From JBPYCR01 sp051846935 (GTDB taxonomy: Bacteria > Bacillota > Bacilli > Bacillales > Amphibacillaceae): DNA of 49,486 bases. The notes beneath the pieces were generated by a model. The model ran no database searches. It was given only the letters and a program-made list of their open reading frames with translations, and was not told the origin of the DNA. Below are positions 24,423 through 32,925 of the stretch, piece after piece (the stretch's first letter is position 1; the number at the start of each line of letters is the position of its first letter). Made by a program: the position numbers and the translations under genes. The stretch lies in contig NZ_JBPYCS010000020.1 in the NCBI RefSeq assembly GCF_051846935.1, positions 1-49,486 of the forward strand, in the 5' to 3' direction.

Positions 24423-24687
24423 AGCGTATGAGTAAAATGTTTGTGGGGGAACAGATGCACGAATCTAACTAGATAATATGTGATCAATTTTACTTCGAAC
24501 GATATACACATGAATAACACCGTTGATTTTCACTGCAGGTGGATGCTTTCCGCGGGCACGGCTTCAGCCTCTTCGGAAAGCGTAGTGTATATCTACTGCG
24601 GTCGGTGGGAAGCAATACTAAAATTAACGAATACAAAGAGCGGTTTTTAACTTCTTAAAATAACACCCACAAATACTTGACTCAATC
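24423..24687 (+). repeat. Long dispersed repeat, copy 1 (direct partner at 34152-34400)
   Basis: 265 bp from GCGTATGAGTAAAATG to TACTTGACTCAATC, over 90% identical by eye to 34152-34400 in the same orientation. It contains the core GCTTTCCGCGGGCACGG (24545-24561), complete with the pairing arm CTTCGGAAAGC. The other copy has lost about 15 bp exactly at this hairpin. It carries no gene. Confidence 0.85.
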
Positions 24688-24908
24688 CGAATGAAACTGT
24701 ATTTTGCTTATTTCATCAACATAACGTAAAATTCCCAGAAGATATCCACAACCTATGCTAACGTATAATTCAATATTCCATCTATATTCCACTTCTCGAG
24801 ATCTTAAAGACTAAATTAAATACGTTCATGAACGGTTGATCAACATTATAATTTGATAAATTTCATTTATCTGTCCTTTAAGTTAAAGTAATAGGAAGGG
24901 TGATTTTA

Positions 24909-25067
24909 ATGATTTGTGGAGCGAAACGATATATTGTTGAGTTTGAAATGAACGGAATAATAAAACAGCGATCCGTCATCGCAAGAACACCGGCTAGTGC
25001 TAGAAAATTCATCCGTGGTAAATACGATTGCGAAATAACTATTTTATTTGTACAAAAAGAAAATTAG
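24909..25067 (+). CDS. Small conserved-looking protein of unknown function (52 aa)
   Basis: The protein starts MICGAKRYIVEFEMNGIIKQ and continues with RSVIARTPASARKFIRGKYD. A good AGGAAGGGTGA site lies before the ATG. The amphipathic, basic, strand-helix-strand pattern looks like a real small protein, and I believe similar ARTPASARK-containing proteins exist in other Bacillaceae, without a known function. Its stop is 9 bp from the end of a convergent 34-codon ORF. Confidence 0.6.
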   Translation: MICGAKRYIVEFEMNGIIKQRSVIARTPASARKFIRGKYDCEITILFVQKEN

Positions 25068-25076
25068 GTGACATAG

Positions 25077-25181
25077 CTAGTCTTCTAGAGAATTTAGTCT
25101 CTGTAGTGCTTTTTCTCGGGCTGTTTGTTCATGAATTCCGTAATACGTACCAATAAACGCTAAATATAATTGTTCATACAT
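25077..25181 (-). CDS. Possible tiny protein (34 aa) convergent with the 52-aa gene
   Basis: The frame reads MYEQLYLAFIGTYYGIHEQT then AREKALQRLNSLED. A GAAAGGG site lies 5-8 nt upstream. It is an amphipathic helical peptide without a clear membrane span. The sense-codon composition is plausible, but length makes this uncertain. The remaining stretch to 25507 shows no gene. Confidence 0.4.
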   Translation of the reverse strand: MYEQLYLAFIGTYYGIHEQTAREKALQRLNSLED

Positions 25182-25507
25182 ATTGACCCTTTCCGGAATG
25201 TAGCCTATTTTTCTTCAATTATCGAGTTTTCAAAGTCACGAGCATATCGCTCAACATTGTTTTGAATGCTGAACACGTTAATTTAAAAAAACGAATAATG
25301 AGTACAGTAAAAAGGGGACTCTTTTGTACATAAAAGGTCCTCCTTTAATTTCGTATTAAAATTCACAGCATATAGATTTAAAAACGAATATTAACACTTT
25401 CCTGAGAAGTAAGCTATGTAAACAAATTGAACGCTACGGATTTCAGAATAAATTGACACCGTCAGGATAATCTAATACGTAAACTTTTGATTACAAGGAG
25501 CATTTTC

Positions 25508-26962
25508 ATGAACGAACAAAAGCCGGTCATTTTATTAAATATCGACTCACTTATGCCACACGCCCTAGAAATAGCTGCACAATCAGGTCAAGCGCCAGCT
25601 TTACAATTTCTAATAGAAAATGGATATTATAGCGATCATTTGGTTTCCTCTTTCCCAACGATGTCCGTTACAATCGACAGTACGTTATTAACGGGTACGT
25701 ATGCCGATCAACATCACATTCCGGGTTTAAACTGGTTTGACAGTATGACAAAGCAAATAAATAATTATGGGACAGGCTTTCGAGAAACTTTTCGTATCGG
25801 CGTTCGTCATACCGCCCATACTATGCTTTATCGTTTAAATAACGAGCATTTGAGCAAGCATGTATCGACGATTTATGAAGACTTAGCCAAATGTGGAAAA
25901 GCTTCAGCATCAATCAACTCTTTCGTCTATCGAGGAAATACGCCAAACCGTCTTCACGTTCCTAAGCTACTACGTACAATTACTCATTTTAAAAATGGCG
26001 TATGGGAAGCTCACACCCCGTCAACCTTTTCGCTCGGTTCATTTTCTAAACTGAGAAAATGTAGCTTTCCAACTCAAATTGCGGCAGGAAACCGTACATA
26101 TGTAGCACGCGAACTCCGCTATTTAATTCGGAAGAAAAAGTTGCCTGCCTTCACTTTTTGTATATTTCAAGATATGGACACGCGTCTGCATTTTAAAAGT
26201 CCACTTGATATAAAAGAGATTATAAAAATCGATCAAGAAATCCAAAAAATAATGAACTTATATTCTAGCTGGCAAGCTGCCCTTAATCAAAACATCTGGT
26301 TGGTCATCGGTGATAACGGACATTCAACGACAGGGAACAAGCGAAAAGAAGTTGCAATCGACCTTAGGAAAATATTTAAAGATTTCAAGATCGCAAAACT
26401 AGAACGTCCTGCACTAAAAAAAGACGAGCTTTTATTTTCCGTTAATCAGCGCATGGCATATATTTATTTACTTCAGTCACATATCTCCCCCAGTTCATTA
26501 GTGAACCGATTGAAGAAAGATCCGAGAATTGATATTATTGCATGGCAAACGAACGACGGTGTATCCGTCGCATCAGGTGTTCACCAAGGAGAGTTATTTT
26601 TTAAACGAAAAGGAAAGTTTTTCGATATGTATGAACAATCATGGCATATAGAGGGGGATTTTAATATACTTGATTTGACATATGTTAATGAGTCCGTGTT
26701 AACGTACGGAAAATATCCAGATGCACTCGCACGATTATACGGTGCGATTCATTCCCATGCAGGGAAGTTTCTTGTCGTAACCGCTAAGCCTGGCTATGAA
26801 CTCCAAGCTCAATTAACTCCTTTACATTTACGTGGAGCTGCCCACGGCTCGCTCCATAAACAAGAATCGCTCGTACCGCTCATCGTTGCAGGTACAGACG
26901 AACGACCAAAACACGCACGCATAGTTGATCTGAAGGAGTTTATACTGCGATTAACGCAATGA
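25508..26962 (+). CDS. Alkaline-phosphatase-superfamily phosphodiesterase (nucleotide pyrophosphatase type)
   Basis: A 484-residue protein of the type I phosphodiesterase/nucleotide pyrophosphatase family. The first metal-binding Asp13 is in LLNIDSLMPHAL, the nucleophile Thr51 in SSFPTMSVTIDSTLLTG, followed by HHIPGLNWFD; later metal residues are in DMDTRLHF, IGDNGHSTT and AAHGSLHKQESLVPLIV. No signal peptide, so it appears cytoplasmic. Substrate unknown; relatives include phosphonoacetate hydrolase and phosphoglycerol-type enzymes. ATG 25508 has AAGGAG 8 nt upstream. It stands alone. Confidence 0.82.
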   Translation: MNEQKPVILLNIDSLMPHALEIAAQSGQAPALQFLIENGYYSDHLVSSFPTMSVTIDSTLLTGTYADQHHIPGLNWFDSMTKQINNYGTGFRETFRIGVRHTAHTMLYRLNNEHLSKHVSTIYEDLAKCGKASASINSFVYRGNTPNRLHVPKLLRTITHFKNGVWEAHTPSTFSLGSFSKLRKCSFPTQIAAGNRTYVARELRYLIRKKKLPAFTFCIFQDMDTRLHFKSPLDIKEIIKIDQEIQKIMNLYSSWQAALNQNIWLVIGDNGHSTTGNKRKEVAIDLRKIFKDFKIAKLERPALKKDELLFSVNQRMAYIYLLQSHISPSSLVNRLKKDPRIDIIAWQTNDGVSVASGVHQGELFFKRKGKFFDMYEQSWHIEGDFNILDLTYVNESVLTYGKYPDALARLYGAIHSHAGKFLVVTAKPGYELQAQLTPLHLRGAAHGSLHKQESLVPLIVAGTDERPKHARIVDLKEFILRLTQ

Positions 26963-27035
26963 ACTTTGTAGTAACTACTACATAAATACTAGCAGCTGTA
27001 TTGACCGAATTATTAAGTTTATACCTATTATCCAC

Positions 27036-28100
27036 TTATCTCATGAATTGTTTTTCTGTTTTTGCAAGTTTAAACGGTGCATATATAAGTGCCCCTACTA
27101 GAAATAAACCTAAGAAACCGATAAACGGATAAAAGTGACGAACGAGATTTGTAAACCCGACAAAGCTAGCTGCAAATGCTACAATTCCAGTTACAACAAT
27201 AAATATATTTCCTTTTTTTGTTTGCATATTTACAAAGCGAGCTGCAAATGCATAAAACATACTAACAGCTGTATTAAAGATCATTCCAAATAAAATAACT
27301 GACATAATAATTCCAATTATAGGGGATATACCATCTACTATTTTTAAAATCGGCATATCAACGTTCGCAACGATGCCAATTTTTGAAAATATCGCCAAAT
27401 GGCTAATGAGGATTAAGACACCAATCCCTAACCCTCCAAGTAATCCTCCTAAAGCAGCTGTCTTTTTATTTTCTTCTGCTCCCCCCATAACGAGCGCCAT
27501 CGAGGCTCCTACAGCGATATTGAAAGAAACATAATTTATCGCCGAGATAAACCAATTTGACAATGATGAAGGCTGTGCTTTAGCAATTGGATCTAGTGCT
27601 GTAAAGGACTGCTCCATCGTCAGCAAGCTATAAACACCGATAATTACAATAGACAATATGAGAAATGGCGTTATACTTCCGATTACAGTTATTACTCGTT
27701 CTACATTTAACATAGCTGTTAATATAAATAAAACCGTCATAACGAAACTCCCAATAAACGCAGGCAGTCCGAACTGTTGATCGAAAATGGAGCCTGCTCC
27801 AGCAACCATTACTACACCTACACCAAAAAGTGTAAGTACCAATATCGCATCGACTACTATACCGATATAACGCCCACAAATGTGATAAATTACTTCCTTA
27901 TGTGAACGTGTTTTTATAATGCTGCCTATTTTAGTAAGCGTCATGCCTAAATAAGCAAACATTATTGTAGCAACTAGTGCTGCTAACGTACCTAACGAAC
28001 CGAAGCTTGTAAAATACTGGAGTACTTCTTGACCAGAAGCAAAGCCCGCTCCAACAATTATGCCTATAAATGCACTCCCTATTTTTAATGTTTTTTTCAT
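27036..28100 (-). CDS. ykvI: YkvI-family membrane transporter
   Basis: A 354-residue protein with about ten hydrophobic spans. The start LKIGSAFIGIIVGAGFASGQ and EVLQYFTSFG matches B. subtilis YkvI (VGAGFASGQE motif), an uncharacterised branch related to amino-acid/APC-type carriers. ATG 28100 follows GTGGAGG by 6 nt; an upstream GTG overlaps that site. It lies 267 bp downstream of the FAD-dependent dehydrogenase gene in the same orientation, which may hint at a role in taking up that enzyme's substrate. Confidence 0.8.
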   Translation of the reverse strand: MKKTLKIGSAFIGIIVGAGFASGQEVLQYFTSFGSLGTLAALVATIMFAYLGMTLTKIGSIIKTRSHKEVIYHICGRYIGIVVDAILVLTLFGVGVVMVAGAGSIFDQQFGLPAFIGSFVMTVLFILTAMLNVERVITVIGSITPFLILSIVIIGVYSLLTMEQSFTALDPIAKAQPSSLSNWFISAINYVSFNIAVGASMALVMGGAEENKKTAALGGLLGGLGIGVLILISHLAIFSKIGIVANVDMPILKIVDGISPIIGIIMSVILFGMIFNTAVSMFYAFAARFVNMQTKKGNIFIVVTGIVAFAASFVGFTNLVRHFYPFIGFLGLFLVGALIYAPFKLAKTEKQFMR

Positions 28101-28366
28101 GATTGCCTCCACTTAAATCGAGTGTTCGGAAATTGATGGGAAGAATGTTTTTCTCCACCCTATTCTTAACATTTAACCATACAATTTCGAGCAGTCAAAA
28201 GATCTCGATGTGAACAAACATATTTCACATACCCAATATTTTTTATTTCATTTTAGTTTAATACATTCACCCGTTTTTATGTACGCTTCCTGTTAAAGGT
28301 TATTTCACCTCGGTAGTACGTTTTTTATTAAGCCTATGATAAATACGCTTTTAATTGCTGTTCAAC

Positions 28367-29545
28367 CTAATGAGCGGAAACTACTTTAAATCGATCATAT
28401 CGTACAGGATCAATAGGGATAATTGTTTCATTTTCTCCTTGAATCAATTGTTCTATTAATTTTCCCGTAACAGTAGCTAGACTAATTCCATCGCCTTCAT
28501 GGCCTGCCGCAATAAAGAAACCAGGAACTTCTTCTACTGCTGAAATAATTGGCAAATGATCCTCCGTCCATGGTCTAAGACCTGTATAAGAGCGTATTAA
28601 ATTAAAATCATTCATTTTTGGAAAAAATCGTAAAGCACGATTGGCAATTGTTTGTACTACATTTATATCAACGCTGCCGTCATAGCCTACAAATTGCCGA
28701 CTGCTTCCAATTAAAAAGTTTTGGCTTTCCGTAGGCTCCAATACTAAAGCTACACCGTGGGCAGCCGTTCTCGCATCTACTTTTCTTTCACGGCCAAACT
28801 TATTCATTAAATAACCAAATTCCATTACGTTTCGCATCATAACCGGTTCCTGCCTAGCACCAACAAGAATGTGTCCTTTTCTCGGCTTTATCGGAATATC
28901 TACATTTAGCATTTCTCCAATAAATGGCGCCCAAACACCAGCAGCATTGACAACTTTCTTTGCGGTATACGTACCGTCTGTAGTTTCAATAATGAAATCG
29001 TCTTGCTTAGAAATATTGGTTACCTCGGCATTTGTATGTACCTTTAGCCCATACTCCTTCGCTTTTTCTACTAAAGAATAGCAAAACAGATACGGATTTA
29101 TTAAGGAATCCGTTTCACATTCTAATCCTCCTGGAATATCATGGGCAAAAAAAGGAGATTCCTCACGTATATCCAAGTGATCCAACACGTTAAATTTTAA
29201 TCCTGACTCATTTTGAATCTTTACCCATTCTGTTGCCGCTTCCATTTCTTCTTCATTATCACATACTAAAATACTGCCATGTGCCCGATATTCAAAAGGC
29301 AGTTCTAATTCTTTATTTAAATCAACAGTTAGCTCTTGGCTAACTAAAGACATTTTACTATCAAATCCTGGATCTTTATCTACTATTGTAATGTTTCCAT
29401 CACAACGAGAAGAAGTACCGCTTGCAAGATCATTTTTTTCAATAATCATACAATCCATTCCTGACTTTGCAACATAGTAAGCAATGGCGCAGCCAACAAT
29501 CCCACCACCAATAATAGCAACTTCTGCATGCTTCTCAGCAGTCAT
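28367..29545 (-). CDS. FAD-dependent amino-acid dehydrogenase, beta-subunit type (HcnC/OoxB/DadA-like)
   Basis: A 392-residue DAO-family flavoprotein. The FAD-binding motif is EVAIIGGGIVGCAIAYYVAKSG, and the family ending is SYTGLRPWTEDHLPIISAVE and AAGHEGDGISLATVTGKLIEQL. This subunit type carries the substrate-oxidising FAD in multi-subunit dehydrogenases of D-hydroxyproline, proline, octopine or glycine (HcnC). Its natural partners (BFD-like, ferredoxin-like and NAD-binding-type flavoprotein) lie divergently at 30302-32172. A GGAGGAG site lies 9 nt before ATG 29545. Confidence 0.85.
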   Translation of the reverse strand: MTAEKHAEVAIIGGGIVGCAIAYYVAKSGMDCMIIEKNDLASGTSSRCDGNITIVDKDPGFDSKMSLVSQELTVDLNKELELPFEYRAHGSILVCDNEEEMEAATEWVKIQNESGLKFNVLDHLDIREESPFFAHDIPGGLECETDSLINPYLFCYSLVEKAKEYGLKVHTNAEVTNISKQDDFIIETTDGTYTAKKVVNAAGVWAPFIGEMLNVDIPIKPRKGHILVGARQEPVMMRNVMEFGYLMNKFGRERKVDARTAAHGVALVLEPTESQNFLIGSSRQFVGYDGSVDINVVQTIANRALRFFPKMNDFNLIRSYTGLRPWTEDHLPIISAVEEVPGFFIAAGHEGDGISLATVTGKLIEQLIQGENETIIPIDPVRYDRFKVVSAH

Positions 29546-29822
29546 TCTTAGCTCCTCCTTTTTTTTCTAATGCATATCTACACGACCTAATCTATTACTC
29601 TATGTAATAACATTAGCCATTCTACCACACTAAAAAATTATATGTTAAAATGATGAATAGGTTTGTCTATTTAATAGAAGTTTATTGTTTTTATATACGC
29701 TATTTATGTTAAGGTAAAAAAAGCGATTGTTCAACACTTTTATTGTTTGATAGAAAGCCCTGCGGTGATATGTCAAGAGAAAGCTAATTAAATAGTAAGA
29801 TATCTTGGAACAAATGTGAAAA

Positions 29823-29960
29823 CTGATCAGCAGCCTCCTTTATGCGTACGATCCTTGTATCGAAGTCGCGATGGATCTGCTCACATCCAGGTTCGAGTAT
29901 CAAGATGTGTTTAAAGGTCAAAACGTACACTGGGAAAAAGTCTTTTTAATGCGGTTATGA
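29823..29960 (+). pseudogene. Possible 3' fragment of an unidentified gene
   Basis: A 46-codon frame ends ...LLTSRFEYQDVFKGQNVHWE then KVFLMRL before a stop; a stop lies directly upstream and there is no start. The wording looks protein-like (SSLLYAYDPCIEVAMDLL) but I cannot name the family. It sits in the 756-bp gap between the two dehydrogenase units and may be the remains of a gene once between them. Confidence 0.3.
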
Positions 29961-30083
29961 CAACAAGGAGAATAAGTATTGTCCCAAATGATCCTAAGGC
30001 CATTATCTAGAAACATCATGGAGTGTCCTAATGATTGAAATATGATACAGGTCATTCATTTACAAATCAGAGCACAAACTGAG

Positions 30084-30212
30084 TTATCTTTCATTGCAGG
30101 CGGCGAATCCAGTGGAAAAGCATGCGTCTTAAGCCCCCACAGTGAGCGCTCTTTACGAGCAAGGAGGCTCAAGCAGTGCCCGCAGAAAGCGACCGCCTGT
30201 GGTGATAGATAA
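30084..30212. repeat. Palindromic intergenic repeat 3
   Basis: TTATCTTTCA..CAGGCGG (30084 on) and CCGCCTG..TGATAGATAA (to 30212) are inverted ends of a 129-bp element similar in plan to 11328-11457. It contains GAGCGCTCTTTACGAGC. It lies 90 bp upstream of the iron-sulfur gene, between promoter-region and gene. Confidence 0.65.
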
Positions 30213-30301
30213 TGGAGTTATAAAGTCGGTATAACTCAAAAATGAATTAGAATAAATAGGCTAAGATTAATGCCTAAATATACTATACGAGGAGAATCGT
30301 T

Positions 30302-30574
30302 GTGGATGAATTAATCGTATGTCGCTGTGAAGAAGTATCAATTAAAGATATTAAACAAACAGTTCGTACATATAATTGCTCTGCTAGAGAAGTAAAACTG
30401 AGAACGCGAGCTGGAATGGGATACTGTGGAGGGAGAACTTGCCGGCCAATTGTTGATACCGTAATAAGGAAGGAAACAGGAGAAGCTACGAGTAACCACC
30501 CCCCTTTGAAGGTACAACCTCCTGTTCGTCCTATTTCTATGTCTGTATTAGGAGGGTACACAAATGACAAGTAA
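30302..30574 (+). CDS. BFD-like [2Fe-2S] protein, small subunit of the dehydrogenase
   Basis: A 90-residue protein starting MDELIVCRCEEVSIKDIKQT. Four cysteines at 7, 9, 42 and 47 (CRC and YCGGRTC) fit the BFD-type [2Fe-2S] fold, found as a separate or fused module in HcnB/SoxA/OoxA-type dehydrogenases. It should pass electrons between flavins and the ferredoxin-like subunit. GTG 30302 follows GAGGAG by 6 nt. The gene overlaps the next one by 11 nt, indicating translational coupling. Confidence 0.82.
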   Translation: MDELIVCRCEEVSIKDIKQTVRTYNCSAREVKLRTRAGMGYCGGRTCRPIVDTVIRKETGEATSNHPPLKVQPPVRPISMSVLGGYTNDK

Positions 30575-30965
30575 TCGAATTTATGAGCATCCTGTATTAG
30601 GAAATTTAACAGATAAAGAACCAATAACATTTACATACGATGGTATTACTTATAAAGGACAGCGAGGGGACACAATCGCCTCTGCTCTGTTAGCCAATGG
30701 AATTCGAACATTACGAGTCCATGAAGAAACACAAACACCACGCGGTATATATTGTAATATTGGGCATTGCTTCGAGTGCCGAGTTACGATTAATAACAAT
30801 TCTGGAATTCGGGCATGCTTAACAGAGCTTGAAGAAGGAATGATCATTGAAAGCGGAAAAGGGCAACCAACCCCTTTAAAGAAAACATCAGAAAATGAGG
30901 AGCTTCCTCGTACATATGCGGAGTACAAAACAACTAGTAAGAAGGAGGATGATCGACTTGTATGA
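30564..30965 (+). CDS. [2Fe-2S] ferredoxin-like subunit (HcnA-like)
   Basis: A 133-residue plant-type ferredoxin-domain protein. It reads FTYDGITYKGQRGDTIASAL then ANGIRTLRVHEE, with cluster ligands Cys64, Cys69, Cys72 and Cys85 (YCNIGHCFEC..RAC). HcnA/OoxC/SoxD-like proteins of this kind are the third component of heteromeric amino-acid dehydrogenases. GGAGGG is 8 nt before the ATG. Its stop overlaps the start of the following flavoprotein gene. Confidence 0.82.
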   Translation: MTSNRIYEHPVLGNLTDKEPITFTYDGITYKGQRGDTIASALLANGIRTLRVHEETQTPRGIYCNIGHCFECRVTINNNSGIRACLTELEEGMIIESGKGQPTPLKKTSENEELPRTYAEYKTTSKKEDDRLV

Positions 30966-32172
30966 TGCTTTAATCGTCGGTGCAGGACCAGCAGGGCTTT
31001 CGGCAGCAATTGCATGCCGAAATTGGGATCTCAACGTTCTCGTATTGGATGAATTTCCGAAGCCGGGCGGTCGTTTATTAGGTCAGCTTCATCAAGAGCC
31101 TTCCGGAGAATGGTGGAACGGCATTGAAGAAACAAAACTGCTCGTTAATGAAGCAGAGCGTTTAAAGACAGATATACGATGCAGCGTTTCAGTACACCAT
31201 ATCGAAAAGGTAGATACTAGCTATCGAGTGCATACAAATAAAGGTCTTTTTGAAACAACAACCGTTCTAATTGCAACTGGAGCAGCTGAAGTAGCAACTC
31301 CTCTTCCTGGTTGGACACTTCCTGGCGTTATGTCGATCGGTGCAGCACAAGTAATGACAAATGTGCATCGTGTTCGTGTTGGGGATAAAGGGATAATTGC
31401 TGGAGTAAATGTATTGTCTGCAGCGATTGCTCGTGAGCTTCAGCTTGCTGGGATCAACCTTCACAGTATGGCCCTACCCGTTTCCAATCCAGTAACTGGA
31501 GATGCTGCCAATCCGAAAAAAGTAATGGAAGCATTAGCTCGGATAGGTCACTTAGCTCCTTCTGCCTTCCTCCGTTTTGGGAGTAAATTTGCAAAATCAG
31601 CTTTAATTCGTAATCTAGCTGTTCGGTTTTACCCTAAAAATGGAATGAAAATGTGGGGAATGCCGATCCATATCCGAAAAGCGATTGTAGAAATAAACGG
31701 GGTAGAAAAGGTAGAATCAGTCACGATGTGTTCTCTCACCCCTGATGGTGAAATTATTCCAAATAGTGAAGAAACGATAGACGTTGATTTTGTATGCATA
31801 GCAGGCGGACTTTATCCACTTGCTGAGCTTGCAGCTGTTGTCGGTTGTCCATTCCGTTATATTGAAGAATTAGGAGGACACGTTCCCGTCCATAATGAGC
31901 AAATGGAAACGCCAATAGATGGGCTCTTTGTCGCTGGTAACATCACTGGAATTGAAAGTGCAAAAATAGCACGCGAGCAAGGTAAAGTAGCTGGACTATC
32001 AATTGCTCAATATGTTTTACAGGATAAAAAGAATTTGCATACCGTATTGCAACAAGCAATGGATAACGTTAAGTCTGTTCGCGATTCGGCCTCCATCCAG
32101 TTTCACCCTGACATTAATGAAGGGCGTATTAAAGTAGAAGACGCTTTTCAGAACAAGAAAAATATTAGTTAA
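30958..32172 (+). CDS. FAD/NAD(P)-binding oxidoreductase, alpha subunit (HcnB/OoxA-like)
   Basis: A 404-residue two-dinucleotide-binding protein. FAD motif ALIVGAGPAGLSAAIACRNW at the N-terminus; LIATGAAEVATPLPGWTLPG and a late IDGLFVAGNITGIESAKIA typical of this family. The C-terminal BFD domain that is often fused is absent, being supplied by the separate gene at 30302. I prefer TTG 30958 because AGGAGG is 9 nt upstream; ATG 30949 (giving MIDLYD) directly abuts that site and is the alternative. Third gene of the unit; a terminator follows. Confidence 0.82.
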   Translation: MYDALIVGAGPAGLSAAIACRNWDLNVLVLDEFPKPGGRLLGQLHQEPSGEWWNGIEETKLLVNEAERLKTDIRCSVSVHHIEKVDTSYRVHTNKGLFETTTVLIATGAAEVATPLPGWTLPGVMSIGAAQVMTNVHRVRVGDKGIIAGVNVLSAAIARELQLAGINLHSMALPVSNPVTGDAANPKKVMEALARIGHLAPSAFLRFGSKFAKSALIRNLAVRFYPKNGMKMWGMPIHIRKAIVEINGVEKVESVTMCSLTPDGEIIPNSEETIDVDFVCIAGGLYPLAELAAVVGCPFRYIEELGGHVPVHNEQMETPIDGLFVAGNITGIESAKIAREQGKVAGLSIAQYVLQDKKNLHTVLQQAMDNVKSVRDSASIQFHPDINEGRIKVEDAFQNKKNIS

Positions 32173-32209
32173 CTATTAGCTAAATTTGAAATAAAAGCGC
32201 CTATAATTG

Positions 32210-32262
32210 CAAAAGAAGTTCTGTAGCTCATTTAAAGATGAATCTACATGAACTTCTTTTAC
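32210..32262 (+). terminator. Terminator after the dehydrogenase unit
   Basis: AAAAGAAGTTC-TGTAG and CTACA-TGAACTTCTTTT form a long hairpin; the second arm ends in TTTT. Confidence 0.65.
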
Positions 32263-32348
32263 ATTGTGAAACCAATTTATCAAACAGAATAACAGGAATT
32301 CACATGCGTCTTTTTTAACACATGACGAGAGTACAAATTAAACAGTGT

Positions 32349-32888
32349 TTACTTTATCAATTTACTAATCGCTTTAAACTCTGGATGCTCCGCTGTCTCC
32401 AATAATTCAAACAATGCCATTTCCACATTCGTTTCCGTAATTCCATACGATTTCATTTTTTCAATCCCTAACTCTTTACTTTCTAGCGTGCGCGAGGATA
32501 TCGCGTCTTTAACAATTTGGACTTCATGCCCTTGTTCCTTTAAATCCTTCGCCGTTTGGTATACACATATATGTGATTCGATTCCTGCAACAAGTACTTG
32601 ATGCCTCCCAAGCGCATGAAACACTTCTTGAAACTCCTCATTTTTACACGCACTAAAAGTCATTTTTGAGATTGGTTCAAGATCGGATAAATATTGTTTA
32701 ATTTCATCTGCAGTTGGCCCTAAGCCTTTAGGATATTGTTCCAGCCAAATAATTGGAATATTAAGCTTGCGCAATCCTTGGATGAGTGTACCTAATTTTC
32801 CGAGCAATGTTTCACTTTCATGCATAATACGAGCCAACTTACCTTGAACATCGATTAAAACAAAAACCGTTTGATCTCTTTTTAACAT
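32349..32888 (-). CDS. Isochorismatase-family cysteine hydrolase
   Basis: A 179-residue Rossmann-like hydrolase with VFVLIDVQGKLARIM (catalytic Asp13), a Lys in the middle region and the Cys of AGIESHICVYQTAKDL. The cis-peptide-containing GIESHIC stretch is typical of the YcaC branch rather than true isochorismatases; substrate unknown. ATG 32888 has an AAGGTGAT site 6 nt upstream; further upstream Met codons lie inside the preceding gene's end without a site. It is 37 bp downstream of the TatD-like gene and likely co-transcribed. Confidence 0.83.
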   Translation of the reverse strand: MLKRDQTVFVLIDVQGKLARIMHESETLLGKLGTLIQGLRKLNIPIIWLEQYPKGLGPTADEIKQYLSDLEPISKMTFSACKNEEFQEVFHALGRHQVLVAGIESHICVYQTAKDLKEQGHEVQIVKDAISSRTLESKELGIEKMKSYGITETNVEMALFELLETAEHPEFKAISKLIK

Positions 32889-32925
32889 GCAATCACCTTC
32901 CCTTTTCTTTTTGAACATTAAGTTG

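Noticed and set aside
24329..24520. Minus-strand 63-codon frame MLFMCISFEVKLITYYLV..
   Set aside because: It spans the edge of the long repeat, has no ribosome binding site, and the second repeat copy does not keep the same frame context.
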